NCBI GenBank assembly: GCA_001304365.1
Contig: LJNA01000013.1
Coordinates: 1 to 15,284 of the forward strand
Source of the DNA: Syntrophobacter sp. DG_60
Lineage (GTDB): Bacteria > Desulfobacterota > Desulfofervidia > Desulfofervidales > DG-60
Reading direction: 5' to 3'
Length of the DNA stretch: 15,284 nucleotides
In this document: positions 1 to 5,974 of the stretch, in pieces
Layout of the letters: each line of letters opens with the position of its first letter
How positions within the stretch are numbered: position 1 is the first letter of the stretch
Made by a program: the position numbers and the translations under genes
The notes under the pieces: generated by a model
What the model saw: the letters and a program-made list of their open reading frames with translations, nothing else
Databases searched by the model: none
Told to the model about the DNA's origin: nothing

Positions 1-608
1 TAGAGCTAAGGAGTGGGCAGATAAAAAGACTCATTCATTATCCAGGGATTAACATTGCCCCAGCTTTTTCCCCTGATGGGAAAGATATTGCAGTAACCTT
101 AAATAAAAGGGGGAAACAGGGTATTTATTTAGTGGATAAAAGAGGGGACATGAAAAAATGTCTTGTTGAACATTGGGGAATTAATGTTTCTGCTAGCTTC
201 TCACCGGATGGAAAAAAAATTGCCTTTGTTTCAGACCGTGGGGGCAGTCCACAAATCTATACCTTGGGTTTAAACACAGGCAGTATAAATCGCCTCACTT
301 TTGAGGGAAGTTACAATACATCTCCAGTGTGGTCACTCAAAGGAGATTATATTGCCTACACAGGTATAGTGGATGGACATTTTCAGATATTTATGATAGA
401 ACCCAATGGAAATAATCTAAGGCAGCTTACTTATGATAAAGTTAACCATGAAAGCCCAAGCTTCTCGCCAGATGGACACTTTTTGGCCTTTAGCCAACAA
501 GGGAAAATTTATGTATTACGATTGTTTGATGGTCATTCTTTTCCCATTAGTGGCGTTTTGGATATGCAGACGCAGCCGCGTTGGTCGCCAAGGTTGATTA
601 AAAAATAG
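1..608 (+). CDS. tolB: TolB, C-terminal part (5' end outside window)
   Basis: Periplasmic beta-propeller component of the Tol-Pal system, which in Gram-negative bacteria keeps the outer membrane attached during constriction. The open frame runs from the window edge (first full codon at 3) to the TAG at 606-608, giving 201 residues; an internal GTG at 132 is not the real start. Four blades are visible through their WD40/PD40-like signatures: APAFSPDGKDIAV, SASFSPDGKKIAF, SPVWSLKGDYIAY and SPSFSPDGHFLAF, each followed by a strand of the QIYTL or QIFMI type. A final QPRWSP closes the propeller, as expected for TolB. The N-terminal signal peptide and domain lie upstream. pal follows 17 bases after the stop, the usual tolB-pal order. 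The family is clear; the function is inferred from homology and synteny. Confidence 0.93.
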   Translation, partial: ELRSGQIKRLIHYPGINIAPAFSPDGKDIAVTLNKRGKQGIYLVDKRGDMKKCLVEHWGINVSASFSPDGKKIAFVSDRGGSPQIYTLGLNTGSINRLTFEGSYNTSPVWSLKGDYIAYTGIVDGHFQIFMIEPNGNNLRQLTYDKVNHESPSFSPDGHFLAFSQQGKIYVLRLFDGHSFPISGVLDMQTQPRWSPRLIKK

Positions 609-625
609 AAAGGAGGTGAGAATGA

Positions 626-1189
626 ATGAAGTATGGTTGGATTCTAGGAGTTATTTTTTTAATGATGATTTTTGCCTTTGCTTGCGCTAAGAAAAAAGTA
701 GTAAAACCTGAGGCAGTGACTCCAGCTCCTGAAGTGGAAAAGGCGTTTCCGGAGGAGGCTCCTGAAGAGTTGGCTGCAGAGGGAATAGAAGAGGCAAGGA
801 TTAGGGAAGAAGAACTGGCAAGGGAAAGAGCGCTAAAAAGGGGAATTGCTGTATTTGAAGATGAAAATATCCATTTTGATTTTGACAAATACAATATCCG
901 CCCTGATGCTGCAGAAATTTTAAAAAGGAAGGCGGAGTGGCTAAAGGCACATCCTGATGTTCGTTTACTTATTGAAGGCCACTGCGATGAGCGAGGTACA
1001 GAAGAGTACAACCTGGCCTTAGGCGAACGTAGGACTAACAGTGCCCAACAATTTCTATTGAATCTGGGGGTTGATGTCAGTTATATCTCTACCATTAGTT
1101 ATGGGGAAGAAAGGCCAATAGACCCAGGCCACAATGAAGAAGCATGGGCGAAAAACAGAAGGGCCCACTTTGTAATAACAGGGTATTAG
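626..1189 (+). CDS. pal: Pal, peptidoglycan-associated outer-membrane lipoprotein
   Basis: Outer-membrane lipoprotein that binds peptidoglycan and TolB/TolA. The 187 residues start with a hydrophobic signal ending in the lipobox-like AFAC, so Cys20 is the likely lipidated residue. An Ala/Glu-rich linker covers about 25-75. The OmpA C-terminal domain covers about 80-187: it begins with IHFDFDKYNIRPDA and contains GHCDERGTEEYNLALGERR at 118-136, whose Asp and Arg are the diaminopimelate-binding type. A strong ribosome binding site (AGGAGGTGAG, 611-620) fits the ATG at 626; the ATG at 622 is in another frame and would not give a signal peptide. Tight spacing to tolB suggests co-transcription. 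Confidence 0.95.
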   Translation: MKYGWILGVIFLMMIFAFACAKKKVVKPEAVTPAPEVEKAFPEEAPEELAAEGIEEARIREEELARERALKRGIAVFEDENIHFDFDKYNIRPDAAEILKRKAEWLKAHPDVRLLIEGHCDERGTEEYNLALGERRTNSAQQFLLNLGVDVSYISTISYGEERPIDPGHNEEAWAKNRRAHFVITGY

Positions 1190-1191
1190 TC

Positions 1192-1215
1192 TGACAGGGG
1201 CCTATGCCCCTGTCA
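1192..1215 (+). terminator. 10-bp hairpin between pal and cpoB
   Basis: TGACAGGGGC (1192-1201) pairs perfectly with GCCCCTGTCA (1206-1215) around a 4-base CTAT loop. It sits 3 bases after the pal stop codon and 11 bases before the cpoB start. The following AATATTTAAAAAATG is not a proper U-tract, so it may be a weak or partial terminator, or an mRNA-stabilising 3' hairpin that sets the pal/cpoB expression ratio. Confidence 0.6.
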
Positions 1216-1226
1216 ATATTTAAAAA

Positions 1227-2024
1227 ATGAAAAAGATTTTATTTTTTTTACTAACCATTATTCTTATTGGGTGCGCTACTAAAAAGGATGTAACCTTAAT
1301 TGAAAAAGACATTATAAGAATAGATAGTAGATTAAATGCAGTAGAAAATAATTTCACTGCACGACTTTCCAAATTAGAGAAAGACATTAAGGACATCCAA
1401 AAACCCGGTTTTCTAGTTCAATTAGATGATTTTCGAACTGCCTTGGATGAATTAAATGGAAGATTAGAAGAAAATAGTTATCAACTACAAAAATTGAGTG
1501 ATGAAATTGAAGCATATAAGCAAGAGAACAATAGGGATAGAGAGGCTTTGCTTATGCGCATGACCTCCTTGGAAAAGGGGTTTCAGGAGCTAGAAAGGGT
1601 AGTGGAAAAACAAAAGGAAAAATTAAAGGCCACTAAACTCAAACTTATAGGCCTGGGTCCTAAGGGTGTATATCAAGAGGCCTTAAAGCTTTATAAAAAA
1701 GGCGAATATGAAAATGCTAGAGAATTATTTGAAAAATTATTAAAAGAATACCCAAATTCTTCACTTGCAGGGAATGCCCAATTTTGGATAGGTGAGATCT
1801 ATTTTTCTCAAAAGCGGTTTGAAGAAGCCATTTTGGCATATCAAGAAGCAATAAAGAAATATCCTAAAAATGTCAAGATTCCTGGAGCATTGCTAAAACA
1901 GGCTCTTTCCTTTGCAGCCTTAGGCGATAAGGATACAGCCAAGGTTTTACTTGACCAGTTGATAAAGAAATACCCAGAGACAGAGCAAGCCAAGATTGCA
2001 CAAGGAAAATTGAAGAACCTTTAA
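1227..2024 (+). CDS. cpoB: CpoB/YbgF-like Tol-Pal coordinator lipoprotein with TPRs
   Basis: Periplasmic protein that in Enterobacteria (CpoB/YbgF) links Tol-Pal to peptidoglycan synthesis at septation. The 265 residues begin with MKKILFFLLTIILIGC, a lipoprotein signal with lipobox LIGC (Cys16). The E. coli homologue is soluble in the periplasm, so lipid anchoring is a difference. Residues about 20-135 are a charged, heptad-like coiled coil rich in Glu, Lys and Leu. From about 148 there are three TPR-like units (YQEALKLYKKGEYENARELF, AQFWIGEIYFSQKRFEEAIL, LLKQALSFAALGDKDTAKVL), each ending in a YP motif. No Shine-Dalgarno precedes the ATG, but the signal peptide fixes the start. Position after tolB-pal supports the assignment. 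Confidence 0.9.
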   Translation: MKKILFFLLTIILIGCATKKDVTLIEKDIIRIDSRLNAVENNFTARLSKLEKDIKDIQKPGFLVQLDDFRTALDELNGRLEENSYQLQKLSDEIEAYKQENNRDREALLMRMTSLEKGFQELERVVEKQKEKLKATKLKLIGLGPKGVYQEALKLYKKGEYENARELFEKLLKEYPNSSLAGNAQFWIGEIYFSQKRFEEAILAYQEAIKKYPKNVKIPGALLKQALSFAALGDKDTAKVLLDQLIKKYPETEQAKIAQGKLKNL

Positions 2025-2046
2025 CCCAAAACCATGTAAATAGTCC

Positions 2047-2150
2047 ATTCGTTAATTAGTCAATTGGTTGAGTCGTCAAATAGTGAAATATTCATTGCTG
2101 AGTGCCTCCTCTTAAATTTAACGGTTTAACGAGTTAACTATTTAACGAAT
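2047..2150. repeat. Imperfect GTTAA-type inverted repeat in the cpoB-fur gap
   Basis: The left arm starting ATTCGTTAATTAGTCAATTG (2047-2080) aligns with the reverse complement of 2117-2150 (arm ending TTTAACGAAT) at 26 of 34 positions, with the first 9 perfect. Each arm is built from degenerate GTTAA/GTCAA units about 7-9 bases apart. It occupies most of the 169-base gap. Whether it is a transcript-end structure or an interspersed element cannot be told from one locus. Confidence 0.6.
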
Positions 2151-2155
2151 CTTAG

Positions 2156-2172
2156 TTGCAATTAAGTTGCAT
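2156..2172. promoter_or_regulatory. Operator dyad TGCAA-N5-TTGCA upstream of the Fur-family gene
   Basis: TTGCAATTAAGTTGCAT contains TGCAA and TTGCA half-sites separated by 5 bases. Its reverse complement matches the dyad upstream of mrp (2641-2657) at 15 of 17 positions. It covers the predicted -35 box, consistent with autorepression by the downstream regulator. The link to that regulator is inferred from position and from the repetition of the site. Confidence 0.6.
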
Positions 2173-2184
2173 TTAATATATATA
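2156..2184 (+). promoter_or_regulatory. Likely promoter of the Fur-family gene
   Basis: TTGCAA (2156-2161), 17 bases, then TATATA (2179-2184) fit a sigma70-type promoter. The -35 box lies inside the operator dyad at 2156-2172. A start of transcription about 7 bases after the -10 box falls within a few bases of the ATG at 2194, and no ribosome binding site is present, so the message may be leaderless. The surrounding AT-run makes the exact -10 register uncertain. Confidence 0.5.
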
Positions 2185-2193
2185 TAAATATAT

Positions 2194-2616
2194 ATGGGTG
2201 AGCTTTATAATCCAGAAAAGATGTTATTAACCAAAGGTATTTCACCTACACCATTGCGTTTAGCAGTACTTGAATTGTTGATTTCTGCAAAGAAGAGCCT
2301 TACCTCTGAAGAAATCTTAAATTATGTTAGTCCAAAAATGCCCATTAATAAAGTAACTGTCTATAGGATACTTGAAAAGTTAGTAAAGGCAGGATTAGCA
2401 AGGCAGCTTTCTATAGGTCGCCCCTTTCGTTATGAGCTGGCAAGCAAGAGGCATAAAGCCCACCCCCACTTGATATGTAAGTTATGCGGAGGCGTAGAGT
2501 GCCTTGACATTTTAGAATTTACATCTATACTCTCTAGCTTGTGTAAAGTTTATGGATTTAAAAGTGAAAAAGTAGAGATTTATATAAGGGGAATCTGTAA
2601 GAAATGTCAGACATAG
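2194..2616 (+). CDS. Fur-family metal-responsive transcriptional regulator
   Basis: DNA-binding repressor of the Fur/PerR/Zur superfamily. Its 140 residues are the usual size. The winged helix lies at about 10-80 (SPTPLRLAVLELLI, recognition helix INKVTVYRILEKLVKAG, 51-67). The dimerisation domain has the structural zinc cysteines C95-x2-C98 and C135-x2-C138, and the HxH of AHPHLIC (H90, H92) typical of the sensory site. Oddly, the His found in most families just before the C-terminal CxxC (as in NHSLYLYGHC) is Val127 here. The CGGVECLD segment resembles Zur-like members more than E. coli Fur, but the metal cannot be assigned. The ATG at 2194 has no ribosome binding site; an alternative is ATG 2221. 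It sits between two copies of the same dyad, the second one in front of mrp. Confidence 0.9.
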   Translation: MGELYNPEKMLLTKGISPTPLRLAVLELLISAKKSLTSEEILNYVSPKMPINKVTVYRILEKLVKAGLARQLSIGRPFRYELASKRHKAHPHLICKLCGGVECLDILEFTSILSSLCKVYGFKSEKVEIYIRGICKKCQT

Positions 2617-2640
2617 ATAAAAAAATTTTTAATTTGATAT

Positions 2641-2657
2641 ATGCAACTTAGTTGCAT
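2641..2657. promoter_or_regulatory. Operator dyad in the leader of the Mrp ATPase gene
   Basis: ATGCAACTTAGTTGCAT is a perfect inverted repeat with 7-base arms around a 3-base centre. It ends 3 bases before the ribosome binding site AGGAGG (2661-2666). It shares 15 of 17 positions with the reverse complement of the dyad at 2156-2172. It could act as an operator or, if transcription comes through the regulator gene, as a roadblock. Confidence 0.65.
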
Positions 2658-2671
2658 AAAAGGAGGGAAAG

Positions 2672-3829
2672 ATGAAAAACGATCAGTTAAAAGAACAAGA
2701 GATTATGATTAGACAATCGCTATCCAAGATAAAAAACAAGATTATGATAATGAGTGGCAAAGGCGGCGTGGGAAAGAGTACAATGGCTGTTTGTCTGGCT
2801 ATTGATTTATCAAGGCGCGGCTATAAGACAGGTATATTAGATGTGGATTTGCATGGGCCAAGTGTTCCTAGAATGCTGGGCATTGGTGGTCCTTTGGATA
2901 TGGCTCCTTCTGAGCAGCTTATTCCAAAGGCCGTAGCTAAAAATTTATCTGCCATTTCTATTGAGTATCTATTGGCAGACAAGAACCAGGCAGTGATATG
3001 GAGGGGCCCATTAAAACACTCAGCCATCGCCCAATTCATAGGGCAAGTAGCGTGGGGAAATTTAGATTATCTAGTAATTGATTCCCCACCTGGTACAGGG
3101 GATGAGCCACTGTCTGTAGCACAGCTTATTCCTGCTGCCAAGGCAGTGATAGTAACCCAGCCACAGGAGGTATCCTTGGCTGATATAAGAAAGGCCATTA
3201 CATTCTGTAATCAGGTAGAGATGGAGGTTATAGGGATTATAGAAAACATGAGTGGCCTTATCTGCCCACATTGTGGAAAGAAACTCTATATCTTTAAGTC
3301 TGGTGGAGGTGAAAAAGTAGCGCTAACTGCAGGCATACCGTTTTTAGGTGCATTAAACTTTGACCCTGCTGTAGTAGACGCTTCTGACGCAGGCACATTG
3401 GTTCAATATATGTCTGATGAAAAAAGGACTTATAATCAAGATTTTAAAAAGATTGTAGAAAATATAACTAAAAGATTAGAAGAGACTGCATTTAAGCCTG
3501 TTTCTATAGATGAGATAAGGAAGTCTAAATCCATAAAGATAGCTATCCCTTTATCTAAAGAAAAGGTGGCGCCTTTATTTAAGGCAGACAGAATAGCTAT
3601 ATATCAAGTAAGAAATGGCAATATTAATTATTTAGATACCATAAAACAAGAAGGACATATAGGTCCTTCAGAGATTAAAAGAATACCGCAGGTAAAATTG
3701 GTCATTACCAAGGATATAAAAGAGAAGGCAAATTATGTCCTTAATAGAAATAAAATTGGAGTAATTTCAAATGCCCCAGACCTCCCAGCAGAGAAATTGA
3801 TTAAAGAATTTTTGGCAGGTCGTTTATAG
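2672..3829 (+). CDS. Mrp/NBP35-type P-loop ATPase with C-terminal NifX-like domain
   Basis: Cytoplasmic scaffold/carrier ATPase of the Mrp (ApbC/NBP35) family, which binds and transfers Fe-S clusters. Residues 23-260 form the ATPase: deviant Walker A GKGGVGKST (29-37), DVDLHGPSVPRMLG (57-70), and the Walker B/switch region VIDSPPGTGDEP (135-146). The cluster-binding pair C198-x2-C201 lies in ENMSGLICPHCG. Residues about 287-385 look like a NifX/MTH1175-type (dinitrogenase FeMo-cofactor) domain beginning IKIAIPLSKEKVAPLFKAD, but the usual GxGxxA loop is degenerate (VITKDIKEKANYVL). Most Mrp proteins are about 260-370 residues and lack this tail or carry a different one. A good ribosome binding site (AGGAGG, 2661-2666) supports the ATG at 2672. 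The upstream dyad suggests control by the neighbouring Fur-family protein. Confidence 0.92.
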   Translation: MKNDQLKEQEIMIRQSLSKIKNKIMIMSGKGGVGKSTMAVCLAIDLSRRGYKTGILDVDLHGPSVPRMLGIGGPLDMAPSEQLIPKAVAKNLSAISIEYLLADKNQAVIWRGPLKHSAIAQFIGQVAWGNLDYLVIDSPPGTGDEPLSVAQLIPAAKAVIVTQPQEVSLADIRKAITFCNQVEMEVIGIIENMSGLICPHCGKKLYIFKSGGGEKVALTAGIPFLGALNFDPAVVDASDAGTLVQYMSDEKRTYNQDFKKIVENITKRLEETAFKPVSIDEIRKSKSIKIAIPLSKEKVAPLFKADRIAIYQVRNGNINYLDTIKQEGHIGPSEIKRIPQVKLVITKDIKEKANYVLNRNKIGVISNAPDLPAEKLIKEFLAGRL

Positions 3830-3833
3830 ATCT

Positions 3834-3902
3834 GTTAAACGGCATAATCGTTGAATCGAAAAACGTGAAATCGGGAAGTAAGCAAATATTGATTGGTTTA
3901 AC
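3834..3902. repeat. Short inverted repeat in the mrp-membrane protein gap
   Basis: GTTAAAC (3834-3840) and GTTTAAC (3896-3902) are exact inverted copies. Between them lie two related units, GTTGAATCG and GTGAAATCG. It resembles the GTTAA-rich dyads at 2047-2150 and 5552-5590, but is weaker. Confidence 0.35.
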
Positions 3903-3904
3903 AA

Positions 3905-3935
3905 CTTGGGCAGGTGCACCTTAGTTTATCCCAAG
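3905..3935. repeat. Nested dyads upstream of the membrane protein gene
   Basis: CTTGGG (3905-3910) pairs with CCCAAG (3930-3935), enclosing the perfect 10-base palindrome AGGTGCACCT (3912-3921). A competing pairing of CAAGG (3932-3936) with CCTTG (3947-3951) is possible. It could be a structured leader or a protein site for the gene starting at 3974; no known riboswitch class was recognised. Confidence 0.35.
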
Positions 3936-3973
3936 GAAGCAGTATCCCTTGAGTTTATTACTTAACTAAATAA

Positions 3974-4585
3974 ATGTTTAGGTTATTAGCAATTGAACTA
4001 AAGAGGCATGCTCCATTTACTTTCCTTGGGGCTACAACAGGAATTGCTATCATGGCTATAATACTTGCTGTTAATGTTCCTCCTGATATTTCCAATACTA
4101 TTTTTTATATCTTGCATCCATTTCATGTGATTTTGAGTGCCCTTGTAACTACAGGCATGTATAAATTGCATACCAGGTGTAATTTTTTTTCAGCAATTTT
4201 AGTTGGTTATACAGGGTCCATTGGTTTAGCTACAGTAAGTGATGCAATAATTCCTTATATTGGAGCAGTTTTACTTCAAATCAAAATACCATTTATTATT
4301 CCTTTTATTGCAAAATGGTGGATAACTCCATTAGCATTGGTTGGTATTTTGATGGGTTATTTAAGGCCTACCACCAAATATCCTCATGCTGGCCACGTAT
4401 TTTTGAGTACATGGGCATCATTGTTTTACTTTACAGCATTTGGAAGGGATTTTTGGTTTCCCTTGCTTCCCCTCATCTTCATATTTTTGTTCCTTGCAGT
4501 GTGGCTTCCGTGCTGTGGAAGTGACATAATATACCCTCTTCTATTTGCGGGATCTAAGCTTGGTTCACCGAAGGAGAAGTATTAA
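3974..4585 (+). CDS. Polytopic membrane protein of unassigned family, putative metal-related transporter
   Basis: I cannot name the family with confidence, although the motifs resemble conserved hypothetical proteins I recall from anaerobic archaea and bacteria. The 203 residues are very hydrophobic with about five or six membrane segments (roughly 15-34, 42-62, 72-95, 106-130, 143-158 and 162-180). Polar residues that look deliberately placed within or beside them are HAPFT (12-16), HPFH (48-51), GSIGLATVSD (81-90), KYPHAGH (135-141) and LPCCGSD (179-184). His, Cys and Asp inside membrane helices are common in metal-ion transporters, which also fits the Fe-S and metal-related neighbours; this is inference only. 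An in-frame TAA just before ATG 3974 limits the start. There is no evident ribosome binding site. Confidence 0.75.
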   Translation: MFRLLAIELKRHAPFTFLGATTGIAIMAIILAVNVPPDISNTIFYILHPFHVILSALVTTGMYKLHTRCNFFSAILVGYTGSIGLATVSDAIIPYIGAVLLQIKIPFIIPFIAKWWITPLALVGILMGYLRPTTKYPHAGHVFLSTWASLFYFTAFGRDFWFPLLPLIFIFLFLAVWLPCCGSDIIYPLLFAGSKLGSPKEKY

Positions 4586-4590
4586 TTTCA

Positions 4591-4605
4591 AGTGTTATTA
4601 ACACT
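4591..4605. promoter_or_regulatory. Dyad upstream of the DUF89 gene
   Basis: AGTGTTATTAACACT has perfect 7-base arms around a single T. It lies 5 bases after the stop of the membrane protein gene and 43 bases before the DUF89 start. It could be an operator or a short hairpin; there is no U-tract, so a terminator is unlikely. Confidence 0.3.
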
Positions 4606-4648
4606 ATATGGTGGTAGAGCAGGAGACAAAAAAGATTAGGAGTTAGAA

Positions 4649-5524
4649 ATGAAAGTGCATTTAGATTGTATCCCTTGTTTTTTGAGGCAGGCCTTAGAGG
4701 CAGCGCGTTTGGCTACAGATGACAGAAAAGTGCAAGAGGAGGTAATGAGAACAATATTAGCAGAATTAGCAGAATTTCCTTTAAATAAAAGTTCCCCTCC
4801 TGAGATTGGCTGGAGGGCCCATAGTTTAGTAAAGGAAGTAACTGGTAATAAAGACCCCTATGCTCCTTTGAAACACTCCTTCAACCAACAGGCCTTAGCG
4901 GTTTATCCCAAGTTGGAGGAACTTATAGAGTTCTCAGATGTACCATTTGAAACAGCAGTGAGGCTGGCATTGGCAGGAAATATGATTGACTTTGGAGCAC
5001 AGGTTATAAAAGACATTAATTTGGAAGAAGAAATAGAAGTAGCCATAAAAGCGTATCTGGATAGAGGAGCAGTATTGAAGTTGAAAACAGCTACAGAGCA
5101 AGCCAAAAAAATACTTTTTCTCGGGGATAATGCAGGTGAAATAGTATTTGATAAACCACTGATTAAGCAAATTGGGCCAGAAAAGATTACCTATGCAGTA
5201 AAAAGGAAACCCATTATAAACGATGCCACCTTAGAGGATGCCCAGGCCGTAACCCTTACAGATTTAGTAAATGTAATTGATAATGGTTCTGAGGTGCCTG
5301 GTACTATACTTTCCCTTTGTAGTCAAGAATTTTTAAGGCATTATAACAATACTGACTTGATTGTAGCCAAAGGGCAGGGACATTATGAAACACTTAGTGA
5401 TGAAAAAAGGCCTATTGCCTTTCTTTTTAAGGTAAAGTGTTCAGTAATAGCTAAAGATATAAAACATGATTTAGGAGGGCTTGTTGTTCACCTGCAAAAT
5501 GTTTATAATACATATAAAAGTTGA
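4649..5524 (+). CDS. DUF89/ARMT1-like metal-dependent phosphatase (subfamily I type)
   Basis: Member of the DUF89 family of metal-dependent phosphatases, proposed to act in metabolite damage control on sugar phosphates and related compounds. The true substrate here is unknown. The 291 residues show the prokaryotic subfamily layout: N-terminal C7-x2-C10 (LDCIPCFLRQALEAAR), a helical domain with NKDPYAPLKHSFN (67-79) and GNMIDFG (110-116), then the catalytic domain with FLGDNAGE (157-164), INDATLEDA (190-198), DNGSEVPG (211-218), KGQGHYETL (241-249) and the conserved KC (263-264). D160, N161 and the Asp of DNG are the likely metal ligands by family knowledge. TAGGAG (4637-4642) precedes the ATG at 4649 at good spacing. 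The three cysteines fit the metal/Fe-S-oriented surroundings. Confidence 0.9.
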   Translation: MKVHLDCIPCFLRQALEAARLATDDRKVQEEVMRTILAELAEFPLNKSSPPEIGWRAHSLVKEVTGNKDPYAPLKHSFNQQALAVYPKLEELIEFSDVPFETAVRLALAGNMIDFGAQVIKDINLEEEIEVAIKAYLDRGAVLKLKTATEQAKKILFLGDNAGEIVFDKPLIKQIGPEKITYAVKRKPIINDATLEDAQAVTLTDLVNVIDNGSEVPGTILSLCSQEFLRHYNNTDLIVAKGQGHYETLSDEKRPIAFLFKVKCSVIAKDIKHDLGGLVVHLQNVYNTYKS

Positions 5525-5551
5525 GAGGATAAAAGAAAATGCAGTCACTGG

Positions 5552-5590
5552 TCAGTTATTTAACTGATTAACTGATGAAACTGATTAACT
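5552..5590. repeat. Short repeats in the DUF89-DUF5320 gap
   Basis: AACTGATTAACT occurs twice exactly (5562-5573 and 5579-5590), separated by GATGA. The first copy also pairs with the preceding TCAGTT (5552-5557) around a 4-base loop. The sequence is of the same GTTAA/AACTGATTAA low-complexity type as the gap at 2047-2150 and ends 5 bases before the DUF5320 ribosome binding site. Confidence 0.5.
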
Positions 5591-5609
5591 AAAAAAGGAG
5601 GTGAGAGAA

Positions 5610-5966
5610 ATGCCGGCAGGTAATGGTACCGGTCCTTTTGGGCTTGGCCCTATGACAGGTAGGGGAATGGGTTATTGTGCAGGTTATGGTCTTCCTGGCT
5701 ATGCAGCCCCAAGACCTAGATTGGGTCTAGGCCGAGGCAGGGGAAGAGGCTTTCGCTGGCAATATTGGGCCACAGGGCTTCCAGGATGGAGGAGATATGG
5801 TTATACTCCAGGTGTAGCTGGTGGTTACCCTGTTGCAGCTCCTGTTTCTCCCGGTGTAGCCCCTGAGCAAGAGCTAGGCTTCCTCAAAAATCAGGCCAGT
5901 TTTTTAGAACAACAGCTTAATGCTATTTTAAATCGCATTAAGGAATTAGAGCCAACAAAGGGATAA
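5610..5966 (+). CDS. DUF5320 family small Gly-rich protein
   Basis: Small protein of the DUF5320 family, common in anaerobes beside MTH1175/NifX-type proteins and Mrp ATPases; its role is unknown. The start is ATG 5610, giving 118 residues that begin with the family signature MPAGNGTGPFGLGPMTGRGM followed by GYCAGYGLPGY. The GTG at 5601 lies within the ribosome binding site (AGGAGGTGA, 5596-5604) and is not the start. The middle is Gly/Arg-rich (LGLGRGRGRGF) then Gly/Pro/Tyr-rich and probably unstructured. About 85-115 is an amphipathic helix (EQELGFLKNQASFLEQQLNA) that could form a coiled coil. A strong terminator follows immediately, so it ends a transcript. Confidence 0.88.
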   Translation: MPAGNGTGPFGLGPMTGRGMGYCAGYGLPGYAAPRPRLGLGRGRGRGFRWQYWATGLPGWRRYGYTPGVAGGYPVAAPVSPGVAPEQELGFLKNQASFLEQQLNAILNRIKELEPTKG

Positions 5967-5974
5967 TAGTCCCA

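Noticed and set aside
622..625. ATG 622 as pal start
   Set aside because: It is in a different frame from Pal and gives no lipoprotein signal.
598..1011. Minus-strand open frame opposite pal
   Set aside because: It is the antisense shadow of the Glu/Ala-rich Pal coding region, Ser-rich in composition, with no ribosome binding site or recognisable domain.
3830..3973. Riboswitch in the leader of the 3974 membrane protein
   Set aside because: Nested dyads exist, but I could not match the sequence to any known riboswitch core.
4315..4524. Small + strand frame inside the membrane protein gene
   Set aside because: It is an out-of-frame shadow of the hydrophobic gene at 3974-4585.
5601..5609. GTG 5601 as start of the DUF5320 gene
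   Set aside because: The GTG is part of the AGGAGGTGA ribosome binding site, and the family signature starts at the ATG at 5610.
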